From: Lachnospiraceae bacterium
GTDB taxonomy: Bacteria; Bacillota; Clostridia; Lachnospirales; Lachnospiraceae
Direction of reading: 5' to 3'
DNA length: 64,000 nucleotides
Assembly: GCA_022767285.1 (NCBI GenBank)
Contig: JALENY010000038.1
Coordinates: 62,001-126,000 of the forward strand
A program made the position numbers and the translations under genes. The notes under the pieces were generated by a model that ran no database searches, had not been told where the DNA came from, and saw only the letters and a program-made list of their open reading frames with translations. Shown one piece after another: positions 34,653 to 44,500 of this stretch (the stretch's first letter is position 1; every line of letters starts with the position of its first letter).

Positions 34653-37118
34653 ATGATCTGGAACATATGTCTGGGCCTGAGTATTACATCAATACTGGCA
34701 GGTCTGCTTATTTTCATATTAAAAAAAAGAACGGGAAGAAACGAGGTCAAATATCTTGGCGTCGGTGTTTATCTTGCTTCGGTCATAGTTTGCTTTCCTG
34801 TGAACTGCCTGGAAGAATCTGCCGGATTTGCCCTGATCATGAGTATTTCGCATGCCATCCGCATGTTTGTGGTTGATACCGGTGTCAGCGATATAACTTC
34901 TGTTCTCAATGAAAATCTGACCGGTCCGATGCTCCTTGCCTATAAATCGATTGTGTCGCTTTTGTATATCAGCGCACCGGTGTTTACTCTTGGTTTGGTC
35001 TTGAAATACTTTTCCCACTTTTTTGAGCGGCTGCGTCTCGCTATGCGATGGAAGCGGGATATGTATGTATTTTCGGAATTGAATGAGCGCTCCATCGCCA
35101 TTGCAGAAAACATATTCGAAAAGTATCAGGATGAAAAGAAAAAAGCGGGAATTGTGTTCTGCAAATCGGACGAAAAGGATGATGAAAACCGTATATTGGA
35201 AGAACAGGCGGGACGAATCCGTGCGGTCTTTACCCCGAAAGTGCTGACAAGAGCATTCTTTAAAAATGGGAAGAACAGGAAAATATCATATTTCGCAATA
35301 TCCGAGGATCAGTCAGAAAACCTGAGCAATACACTGGATATGATCGATCTGCTGGAACCATGGGCCAAGGGGGCATATATGTACTGCTTTTCCACGGAGG
35401 AGGAAGCGGAGATCCTGATCGATTCCAAGAAAAAAGGTGATGTGAGAGTCATCTTATTCGATGAGATCAGAGAGACAGTCTATGACCATTTGTTCCGTCA
35501 TCCTTTATATATCAACCTGAATCCGATTGAAATGAAAGAAGTGCAGGAAAAGTCAACGGAACTGAGGGGACAACAGGCAAAACAGGGGAAAATAACCCTT
35601 CTGATCGTGGGAGGCGGAAAAGTAGGAACCGAGTTTTTAAAGGCGGCTGCCTGGTGCGGGCAGATGAATACTCTGGATCTGGAAATCTATTTGATCGATC
35701 TTAAGGGCAACATCATTTACAAAAAACTGGCTCAGGAATACCCGGAACTGATTGCCCGGGGAAATGATACACCTTATTACAAAATACATATTTGGAAAGG
35801 AAACATATTCAGTTATAAGACAGAACAATATCTGGATCAGATCGAGAATATCACATACTGCGTTGTCGCTCTGGGAGATGATGAACAGAACATTCATGCC
35901 GGGGTATATCTGCGCCGTTATTTTTACAAAAGAGAAAACCCCTATGGGCCGGTGATCTGCGCCCGTGTGCGGGATGGCATGCGGCAGGATGCTGTGTGGA
36001 ATATGTCTGAAAGTGCTCGGAGCCTCAAAACCGGAGACTCCTCATCCGAGGCGTTTTCAGCTCTGAAAAACAAGGGAAAAGTCTATTACAATATCATACC
36101 GTTTGGCGATACCAGAACCATGTTCGGCCGGCAGTCAGAAGCTTCGTTTACCATGGAATATCTGGCTATGGGAATTCATTTTTCCTACTGGAACCTCGGT
36201 GAAGATGCCAATGCAGAGCTGCGCCGAAGTGTGATCCGGGACTTTTATGGGAAACAGTACAACCGGCGTTCCAGCGTGGCCAGCGGCATGCATATTAAAT
36301 TCAAATTGTGGGAAATGGGTTACGGAATCTTAAAAGTGCCTGTTGACAAAAAACATATGGAAATTTTCCGCAAATATGTGCGAAAAGTTGATTATCGAAA
36401 GGAAACAGAAGAAAAAAGACAGGCATTTTACCAGCTGGAACATGAGCGGTGGATGGCCTTTATAAGAACGGAGGGCTGGAAACTGGCGTCTGCAGGCGGG
36501 AAATCTCTTGATGCCATCAAAGCATGCTATCAGTCTTATTTTGGAAAATTCAAAAATTACAACCCGATTCTCAAACTTCATCCGGCTTTGGTACCGATTA
36601 AACCGGTGAACTCCGGGGAAGCTTCTCTGGATGAAGTCAATGATATGATTGTGGAATTGAATCGGGAAAACAGTTTCATGTATGGCGATTACGATCCGGA
36701 TTATGTGGATTCGGATGTACATCTGATCGACGCAATTCAGGATATTGTAGATGGCCGCTGGTGCGGCAGTGACAGCCTGCAGGTGCGGGATAATAGGATG
36801 GAGAAAGATTCCTGTGTGATTGCAGCATTGAGTGATATGGGATGTTATTATCTGAATGTATATCTTCAGCTTGAACAGGAGGGCAGGACGGATACTGTTC
36901 TGTGTCTCCGCGAGGATATAAAATCTTGTTTTTACGGGGTTCTAATGAATGCGGAATCTGCTCATGGAGAAAAGGCGGAAGCCTATTGGGGACTCGGTTA
37001 TATGGCAAAGGCGGAGATGATGCCGGAAAAGGCGGAGGAATATCGAAAATTTGCTTTGGCGGAAGAACGAGCAGCAGATGTGAAACCGCGTTTTGATGGC
37101 TTTTGCTTTGGACAGTAA
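34653..37118 (+). CDS. Membrane protein with Rossmann (TrkA-N-like) and RyR domains
   Basis: An 821-residue protein with about four membrane helices in residues 1-135, then a long cytoplasmic part. A Rossmann fold with an intact glycine motif (LLIVGGGKVGTEF, about 317-330) is like TrkA-N/RCK domains that bind NAD or nucleotides. A RyR-like domain follows at about 590-650 (EHERWMAFIRTEGW, then LKLHPALVP), a small fold thought to sense nucleotide-type ligands in bacteria. A helical C-terminal region resembles TPR repeats. ATG 34653 is preferred because GGAGG lies five bases before it and the ATG at 34641 contains that site. The same Rossmann-RyR module recurs in the giant kinase gene of this block. 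Confidence 0.82.
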   Translation: MIWNICLGLSITSILAGLLIFILKKRTGRNEVKYLGVGVYLASVIVCFPVNCLEESAGFALIMSISHAIRMFVVDTGVSDITSVLNENLTGPMLLAYKSIVSLLYISAPVFTLGLVLKYFSHFFERLRLAMRWKRDMYVFSELNERSIAIAENIFEKYQDEKKKAGIVFCKSDEKDDENRILEEQAGRIRAVFTPKVLTRAFFKNGKNRKISYFAISEDQSENLSNTLDMIDLLEPWAKGAYMYCFSTEEEAEILIDSKKKGDVRVILFDEIRETVYDHLFRHPLYINLNPIEMKEVQEKSTELRGQQAKQGKITLLIVGGGKVGTEFLKAAAWCGQMNTLDLEIYLIDLKGNIIYKKLAQEYPELIARGNDTPYYKIHIWKGNIFSYKTEQYLDQIENITYCVVALGDDEQNIHAGVYLRRYFYKRENPYGPVICARVRDGMRQDAVWNMSESARSLKTGDSSSEAFSALKNKGKVYYNIIPFGDTRTMFGRQSEASFTMEYLAMGIHFSYWNLGEDANAELRRSVIRDFYGKQYNRRSSVASGMHIKFKLWEMGYGILKVPVDKKHMEIFRKYVRKVDYRKETEEKRQAFYQLEHERWMAFIRTEGWKLASAGGKSLDAIKACYQSYFGKFKNYNPILKLHPALVPIKPVNSGEASLDEVNDMIVELNRENSFMYGDYDPDYVDSDVHLIDAIQDIVDGRWCGSDSLQVRDNRMEKDSCVIAALSDMGCYYLNVYLQLEQEGRTDTVLCLREDIKSCFYGVLMNAESAHGEKAEAYWGLGYMAKAEMMPEKAEEYRKFALAEERAADVKPRFDGFCFGQ

Positions 37119-37351
37119 AGATACACATAAATATAGAAACTGATATCGGGGCTGGATTTTTCCGTGTGGTAAGATCTTTCGTAACATCATATAGATGTGT
37201 CGAAAACCATTCCGGCTCCCTGCACAGCTGTGATGGAAAAAATAAATATGTCGGTATCATGCTAAGATAAAATCAGGAGTGTTGATATACTGAGGGATCC
37301 GCTTGCCAGAGGTCTATTGATACGATGAAAAACCGAAAGAGGAGGAATCAT

Positions 37352-39514
37352 ATGAGCGCGAAAGATGTTTTTATTAGTTACAAAGCGGAAGAATTCGAGG
37401 AGGCAAACTGGGTAAAAACCATATTGGAAGAAAACGGAATCACTTGCTGGATGGCGCCCATGAGCATAAACGGCGGAAAAAGCTATGCATCAGAAATACC
37501 GAAAGCCATCCGTGAATGTACGGCGTTTGTACTGATCTTGTCAAAAAACGCGCAGGAATCCAAATGGGTGCCCCGGGAACTGGATCAGGCAATTAATGAG
37601 AGCAAGGTTATTTTGCCGTTTATGTTGGAAAACTGTGCATTGAAGGACGATTTTAATTTTTACCTGACAAATGTTCAGCGGTATGCGGCCTATGAGAGCA
37701 AACGAAATGCTATTGAGAAGATGATTCGCGAACTGAAGGCGATTATCGGAGCCCATAATGAAAAAGAGGATACGGCGGAGCAAATTGCCCGGACGGAAAC
37801 CGGAACGGCGGGAAAATACAGCTTTTTAGAGACGGCAGATGAAAATGCAGGGAGCAGCAATTTGACGGATGATACCGGTGATGCTGCAGAGAGTGGATTC
37901 TTGACGGAAAGCCCGGATGATGCTGATGAGAGCGGCAACTTGATGGAAGACCCTGATGGTACGGAAGAAAGCGGCAATCCGGCAGCAGATGAAACCGAAT
38001 CTGCCAAAATCAGCGATTCGTCGGGAAACGCGAAAAAGAGGAGACCAGGAAACGAAAAAAACCGGAAAAAGAAATCACCGATCAAACGGATAGGGATTAT
38101 TCTGGGATGTCTGGCAGCCGCAATCGCGGTCGCTTTCGGAATTACGCGAATTGCGGATAAACTGAATAAGACGGTTATTGCAGGTGAGGAAATTTATAAG
38201 GATGTGACGAGCCTGTATATTTCGGATGAAGATCTGACAGCAGAAGATGTGAATAATATCAAAAAATTAAAGAATCTGCACACACTGCAATTCGAGAACT
38301 GCCCGCAAATCGGAGAGCAGCTGGGAGAAATCCTGGGTGATCCCAATATGTATGATCTTGAGTGTATCAGAGTGAAAAACTGCGGATTGACCGATGAACA
38401 GTTGAAATCCGTTGATTTTGCAAAGATAGATTTGGAGACCCTGGATTTAAGCAACAACAGCCTTACCGATCTTAGTGTTTTAACAGAACTTGCCGATAAT
38501 CTTTGCAACCTCAATTTTGACGGGAACGGAGTAACGGATATTACATTTTTGAGCGATTTAACGGAGCTGACTGTTTTATCGGCAGCGAACAATGGGATCG
38601 AAGATGTGTCGGCACTGGCGTCTCTTACCGGAATAACCGGATTGTATCTGGATGGCAACAATCTTCAATCTCTGGATTTTCTGTCTTCCTATCAGAATCT
38701 CGAGAATTTAAGTGTGAACAACACCGGTCTGTCATCTCTGAAGGGTATTGAGCAGAATATAGAACTGGAAACAATTTATGCCGGAGATAACAGTCTGACA
38801 TCCCTGGAAGGCCTGGAAAATGCCACCATATTAAAGAGTGTCTATCTGAATAATAATCGGATTGCGGATATATCACTACTTGGTAAATCTGCAGCAACGC
38901 TGGAAAGACTGTATGTGAACAACAATCAGATTACGAACGTGGATGTGCTGACCGGATGTACGGGACTGAAATTCTTAAGTGCGGATAATAATCTCCTGAC
39001 AGAATTGAGTGCGCTGTCTTCCTGCAGCAACTTAAGAGAAATCTCTGTATCCGATAACGTGATTACATCCATCCGTGGTCTGGAATGTGCTGCAGAACTG
39101 TTTTATATTGATCTGTCGAACAATCAGATCAAAGATGGCAGTGAGATTATGGATCTTTCTTTGGGGACTTCAGTTAAACTGATTCTGAGCAATAACAATA
39201 TGGTAATTACAGGGATTCCCACAGCTGATTATAGTTTTATTGATCTTCATGGAAATACAATAAACAGTGATGAAGTATTTCTTGGAATCGTTGATGGATG
39301 GAAAATGGTCATAGACTATTCGGAAGATATTGACCTGGCATATCTGATGGAAACAGGTTCTTCGGATTTTTACCTGATCGACTGCCCGCTGGATAAACGT
39401 TTGGAAGTAAAAGGAGTCCTTGGAGAGCATTCGACTCATTTTATCACAGAAGAAGAAACTGCGGAGTATAAGGAAGAATTTATATCTGATAATATCAGAG
39501 GAACAGCAGATTAA
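37352..39514 (+). CDS. TIR - transmembrane - leucine-rich-repeat protein
   Basis: A 720-residue protein. The TIR domain (about 1-130) has DVFISYKAEE, the WMAPMSINGGKSY BB-loop region and WVPRELDQAI with Glu77 at the NADase position. A Ser/Asp/Glu-rich linker (about 135-225), a basic patch and one membrane helix (about 246-264) follow. Residues about 288-625 are roughly a dozen internalin-type leucine-rich repeats of about 22 residues (for example ELTVLSAANNGIEDVSAL), predicted outside. AGAGGAGG lies before ATG 37352, whereas ATG 37325 has no such site. The domain order is like a reversed Toll-like receptor: TIR inside, LRR outside. Bacterial TIR-LRR membrane receptors are rare in my knowledge. 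Confidence 0.88.
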   Translation: MSAKDVFISYKAEEFEEANWVKTILEENGITCWMAPMSINGGKSYASEIPKAIRECTAFVLILSKNAQESKWVPRELDQAINESKVILPFMLENCALKDDFNFYLTNVQRYAAYESKRNAIEKMIRELKAIIGAHNEKEDTAEQIARTETGTAGKYSFLETADENAGSSNLTDDTGDAAESGFLTESPDDADESGNLMEDPDGTEESGNPAADETESAKISDSSGNAKKRRPGNEKNRKKKSPIKRIGIILGCLAAAIAVAFGITRIADKLNKTVIAGEEIYKDVTSLYISDEDLTAEDVNNIKKLKNLHTLQFENCPQIGEQLGEILGDPNMYDLECIRVKNCGLTDEQLKSVDFAKIDLETLDLSNNSLTDLSVLTELADNLCNLNFDGNGVTDITFLSDLTELTVLSAANNGIEDVSALASLTGITGLYLDGNNLQSLDFLSSYQNLENLSVNNTGLSSLKGIEQNIELETIYAGDNSLTSLEGLENATILKSVYLNNNRIADISLLGKSAATLERLYVNNNQITNVDVLTGCTGLKFLSADNNLLTELSALSSCSNLREISVSDNVITSIRGLECAAELFYIDLSNNQIKDGSEIMDLSLGTSVKLILSNNNMVITGIPTADYSFIDLHGNTINSDEVFLGIVDGWKMVIDYSEDIDLAYLMETGSSDFYLIDCPLDKRLEVKGVLGEHSTHFITEEETAEYKEEFISDNIRGTAD

Positions 39515-39563
39515 TTTGGAATCTGCTATGGGGATTTGAATACATACATGAGGAGAAACAAAA

Positions 39564-41507
39564 ATGACAGAGAGAAATGTTTTTTCCGGTGAGACAGAAA
39601 TGATTGACAGCATGCGGGCAAAATGGTATGCAGATTTGAATGATGACCGGCTGGAGTGGGAAGATCTGGCTGCCAGCCGGTCTATCAATGACTTTCTCGG
39701 CAGGCTGAAGGTAGTTCCACTGTACCGCTATCTGGTAAATTATCTGATATTTGTGTATTTTGAAGCGGATTTTGCACATGTTCCGGCAGAGAAGGCATTG
39801 GATCTGCTGGTGAAAAAGGTGCAGGGGGAGTATCGGAAAAATGGTATGCCTGCAGAACTGTGTACGCCCCGGCATATTCGGGAAATGCTGACCACAGAAT
39901 GGAGCCGTGAGTGGGACAATTTTGAGAATGCCAGTACCCAGAGGATTTTTGAATTGGCTCTGGGACTGAACCTGTCGGAAGAAGATGTGGAAAAATTTTT
40001 AAAAAAAGCCATAAAGCGTCCCGGTTTTAATTATTATGACAGCGAAGAACTCCTCATGTACTGTGTGCTGCGCTACCAGAAAAATGATCGCTGCCGATGC
40101 TATCAGGCTTTGAAGCGTGATTACGGAAAACTCAAAGCCAGTGCCGGACATGGCGTAAATGCCGGAAGTGTGAGTAAGCCTGGCGGTACGGAGAAGGTGC
40201 GGGACCGTCTGGAATTGATCATGGAAGGCCCCATATACCGGAACGACTGCTTTGAGACAGAGTATCTGAACCGCCGTCTGGCCGACTTCCTGGCAGAGCA
40301 AAAGTCGTCCGTTATAACTTGCCGAACCGCAGCACTGGTCTTTCAGGAGCTTTTCCATAAGTTTGTGGAAGAGCATCGAAAGGAAATTCTGGATTTTAAA
40401 AATCTTTATCACGGAAGCGAAGAATTTGCCGAAACCATGCTGCAGGTGACTTACGATGCATCAAAAACCAGAAAGCTTCCGAAAAACACCGTTTTTTACG
40501 CCGAAAGTCCCAGAAAAAAAGAAAAGGACCAGATCATCCGTTTTGTGAATACGGAAGATATTTTTCTGCCTGCCTGTGAAAACCGGACTGTAACGATACC
40601 GATTCAGTCCTGTGAACAGTACCGGATTGAAAAAGAAAAAAAACAGACGCCGGGTTATATTGGAAAAAAGGAAGAACTGATATTGGAAAACCCAACGGAA
40701 ATCAGGCTTACAAACATCAAAACAGCCACAACGATTAAGTTCGTCGGAAAACCGGGGGAATCGGCTTACGCTTCCGGCGAACTGACCGCTGAGGCTCCGG
40801 TGGGAACTCAGATTCCGGAGGGAACTCTTTTCCGCTTTGGAGAATATCTGTATCGCAGCACAAAAGAGGTAAACACGCAGGCATCCATCAGCGTAAAGGT
40901 CAGATGTACAAGTCCTTACCGGGAAAAAACGGAGATCACAGGTACCGATACCATACACTTTATGGAAAAACCCATTGCCGGCATTTTATCGATCACGAAT
41001 CCAAAACCGGTGAAAATGAAAGTTCCCACGGATACCATTTCCACGGAACTGTTCCGTGAATTTCTTTACATGGATCTTGCCGAGGAACTGGAAGGGCCGG
41101 AACAGCAGATTGACAAAAATCTGCTTGGGCGGTGGTTCACCGAGACGGAGATTACCAGCGCCAGATTTACGAAAATCCGGAAACAGATCGAGGACGATGA
41201 CCGGATCACCCGGAAAGAGATGCAGAAGAACGAAGTAAAACGTTCCGATATTATTACTCTGGCTTTCTTATGTTTCTGTATGGACGATTCCATGAGCGTA
41301 TCCTGGAAAATGGAGGCCGATGCTGAAATGATTTATCAGGACTTCCTGTTGGAGGTAAATGAGCTGCTGGAAAAATGTGGAATGATGCCGTTTTATCTGG
41401 AGAATCCTTACGAATGTCTCCTGGCGTATCTGATCCAGACCGATTCACCGGTAGATTCATTGCGAAACCTCTGGAAAATCGTTCATTCGGGAAGGAGAGA
41501 CACATAA
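39564..41507 (+). CDS. Soluble protein of unknown function (647 residues)
   Basis: A cytoplasmic, no-signal protein. The first 330 residues are mostly helical (LASRSINDFLGRLKVVPLYRYLVN). The middle (about 350-490) is beta-rich and Ile/Thr-rich with an immunoglobulin- or beta-sandwich-like pattern (ATTIKFVGKPGESAYASGELTA). The C-terminus is helical again. It overlaps the start of the giant kinase gene (TAATG), so the two are probably made in a fixed ratio and may be partners or substrates. No family recognised. The ribosome site is AGGAGAAACAAAA before ATG 39564. Confidence 0.78.
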   Translation: MTERNVFSGETEMIDSMRAKWYADLNDDRLEWEDLAASRSINDFLGRLKVVPLYRYLVNYLIFVYFEADFAHVPAEKALDLLVKKVQGEYRKNGMPAELCTPRHIREMLTTEWSREWDNFENASTQRIFELALGLNLSEEDVEKFLKKAIKRPGFNYYDSEELLMYCVLRYQKNDRCRCYQALKRDYGKLKASAGHGVNAGSVSKPGGTEKVRDRLELIMEGPIYRNDCFETEYLNRRLADFLAEQKSSVITCRTAALVFQELFHKFVEEHRKEILDFKNLYHGSEEFAETMLQVTYDASKTRKLPKNTVFYAESPRKKEKDQIIRFVNTEDIFLPACENRTVTIPIQSCEQYRIEKEKKQTPGYIGKKEELILENPTEIRLTNIKTATTIKFVGKPGESAYASGELTAEAPVGTQIPEGTLFRFGEYLYRSTKEVNTQASISVKVRCTSPYREKTEITGTDTIHFMEKPIAGILSITNPKPVKMKVPTDTISTELFREFLYMDLAEELEGPEQQIDKNLLGRWFTETEITSARFTKIRKQIEDDDRITRKEMQKNEVKRSDIITLAFLCFCMDDSMSVSWKMEADAEMIYQDFLLEVNELLEKCGMMPFYLENPYECLLAYLIQTDSPVDSLRNLWKIVHSGRRDT

Positions 41508-44500
41508 TGTCGCATAAAAAAAGGGTACCGCTGAAAGAAGGAATGGAATTAGAACTGAGAATAACGGATTCGAGAGGAAATTACTATATTCAACAGGCTG
41601 TAGTAGAGACTTTCATCGGCTCGGGAGCAACCTGCCTTTCCTATATTGTCCGGATAAATAAAGACGGCATCAACCGAACCCGCATGGTCATGAAAGAATT
41701 TTATCCTTCTGCGGCATCCGATGGGATCTGGCGGGCCGGAACAGGTTTGAAAATATCGGAAGAGACGAAAAAGGACATACAGTTTCTGGGATTAAAAGAA
41801 GGCTTCTGCAGATCCTTTGCCATTCAGAATACACTGGCCGGAAGTAAAGCCATGGAAATTATGGTAAAACCGTATCATATGGCAGAATACGGTGACAGCC
41901 TGTACCTTTTAAGCGAAATGCATCTTGGGGAAGTGCTGTCGCTTTCCGCGGTGGAATCCATGTCGGACAAACTCTGGCTGGTCTACCGGGCAGCGGAGGC
42001 GGTTCAGCTCCTCCATGAGCAGGGATATCTGTATATGGATCTGAATCCGAAAAACATTCTGTGGATCCCCTCTCAGAAAGCAGTGAAACTTTTCGATGTG
42101 GACAGCATAATTCCCTATCGCCGTCTGGACGAGGTGCATGCGATCCGTGTGACAAAACCCTATGCGGCACCGGAACTGAAAGAGCTGGAAAGCTGGTTCG
42201 ATGTGAACAAGCATGCATTTCTGAAACCTTCCTGGGATGTCTATTGTCTGGGCCTTTTGCTGTTTGAACTTATCTTCGACCGCCTGCCGACAGAAGCCGA
42301 CCAGAAGAGCGGTTACAGCCTGGAAAAAGAGGTTGAAGAGATTTTCTGGCGCAACGGATATCCGGAACCGGAAATAAGTGAAAAAATAAATGAGATTCTG
42401 AAACGCTCCCTGAGCCGGAGTTTTCGTGTCCGCTATGGCAGTGCTCAGAAATTCTGCGAAGAAGTTAATTACTTGAAAAAAAGAATGGATGCCCAGGAGT
42501 TTATTCCGAAAAAAGAATACGCAAAAGCCAACGAAAAAATCAGTGTCTATTATCTGATTGACCAGAATCCTCTTTATGCCTGGTCTTATGAGGAAGCGGG
42601 AAAACAGATTCTGGATGTTGCCATCGTCGGCAGCCATTCCATTCGCACGGAATTTATGAAAGCCGTCTATGCAAGTGCTCATATGCGAAACAGCATTTTG
42701 CGCATCAGACTGTACAGTCACGATGCAGGGGAATTCCTGGAAAAACTGGAAACAGAAAATCCGGCTCTGGCCAAAACCATTCGCGTTTTCTCCGGTGGAA
42801 CCTGTATACAGGATCAATGGGATCCCAATATCTGTTCCCGACCTGTTGCGGAGATTTATCTGTGTGAACAGTCTGATGAGATAAATGTATGCCCCTCTCC
42901 CTATGTGCTTCTGCTGGAGGAAGATCCCGGAAAATGCCGGAAGATCATGCAGACACTGAAAAATATTCACGGAGAACAGAAAATATTCCTGGCAGGACTG
43001 GATTACGTATCTGACCGGATGGGCTGCGATCATTTGGGAAAACATAATCCCGGAAAGGTTCTGAGCGGTCATTCCGAAGAAGAAAATTCATGGGAAACCC
43101 CGCGGGATCGCGTGGAGTTTTCGGCATCCATCAGTACAAGACCACGGTGCTCATATTATGATGAAGAGTTGATCCAGACGGAATTTCTGAGAAGGGCTAT
43201 GAATGTACATGCGATTTATTGCCGTGACAGAAATAAACGGATCAGCCGGAAAGAAATCGAGGATTCCTTCCGGGCGGATATATACAACATGGATTCCTCT
43301 CTGCGTAGCGCGCTTGCGGTCGAATATAAGCTGGCTTCTGCCGGCATCGATGCGGAGCAGGAAGATCTGGCAGAGGTATTCCGCGAAAAAGTTCTTGCGG
43401 ATACGCAGGAGGCGCGCGCTCTGTTTGAAGAGCTGTCCGCACTGGAACATCTGAGCTGGAGCGCCTTTATGATCATCACGGGCTGGGATCTGCCGGAAGC
43501 GAAACAGGTTGAAGCTTATGCATTTGAGGACGGCAACGATTTTAAGGAACGAAAGAAAAAGCTCCATCCCTGCCTTTGCGAGAGTCGGCCGGGCAATGGG
43601 CTGACGGATCTGAGCCGTGATGACTGGGGGAAGGAAACGCTCACGGACAGTTGTCTGGACGGTCTGGATCGCACCAGTATTTTTCTGCATCAGGTTGCAG
43701 GGAGAAAAGCGGATGCCGCAAAAAGAGAGATCCGCTGCTTAGCGGAGCAGCTGAGCCGTCAGATCCAGCAGCATCCATCGGAGACACTGCGGGAAACATT
43801 TGGGCTTATGGAAGCAGTGCTGGAACAGGCGTTTCAGGAAAAAAGCAGTCTGGAAGAAGCCTGGAAGCATGCAAAAGAAAGTTTCTTGAGTGCCTGCAGA
43901 GAGAATATTCCGTATGCCTCTTCTGTTTACAGTACGGTACAGGAAATCGAGCGAAAACTGCGGGTAATATTTGAGTACAATGCTTTCCGTGATTATAAAA
44001 GGCCGGACGATGTCATTATACAGGGGATTCCGGGCATTCTGGCTGACGGAAGCATCAAGACCTTGATACGGCCTTATGAGCGGGAAAAGAAAAATCGCTG
44101 GAAAAATGTGTTATCAGCTCTGTATCTGGACCCGGATGAACTGATTTTGACTTCAAAAGGCGGCGAATGGACAGAGGCAGAATTTTATCAGAAATTTCTG
44201 ACCGGCTGCGGCAGAAAAACAAAGGTAACCCTGTGCAGGAAAAATGAGGTGAAACGATTCATGCCGGGGATTGGGCAGGAAAAACCGGGGTACTCAATGG
44301 AAGGCATTGTGACCGAAAATCGGGAAACCTGTATCATGAAGTCGGCTAAAAGCGTATTTGGAAGGGAGCCTGGCCTGACTGCGGAAGAATTTCTCTCCCT
44401 GCAGGGCGTGGATTTTTTGCCGGCAGATGGCGAAAAGACGAATTTTCCCCCTTATCATATCCTGCGTTGTATCTGGGAGACCTGTAAAAGCTGTGGGGAT

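Noticed and set aside
18843-39514. Call of a known anti-phage TIR system such as Thoeris
   Set aside because: No SIR2-type ThsA or STALD effector is present and both TIR proteins are membrane bound with ectodomains.
41375-41506. Upstream start for the giant kinase
   Set aside because: It lies within the previous gene; ATG 41507 in the TAATG overlap is the natural start.
41909-43072. A 387-codon reverse-strand frame
   Set aside because: It lies fully inside the giant kinase gene, has no recognisable domain or ribosome site, and the + strand frame has clear kinase motifs.
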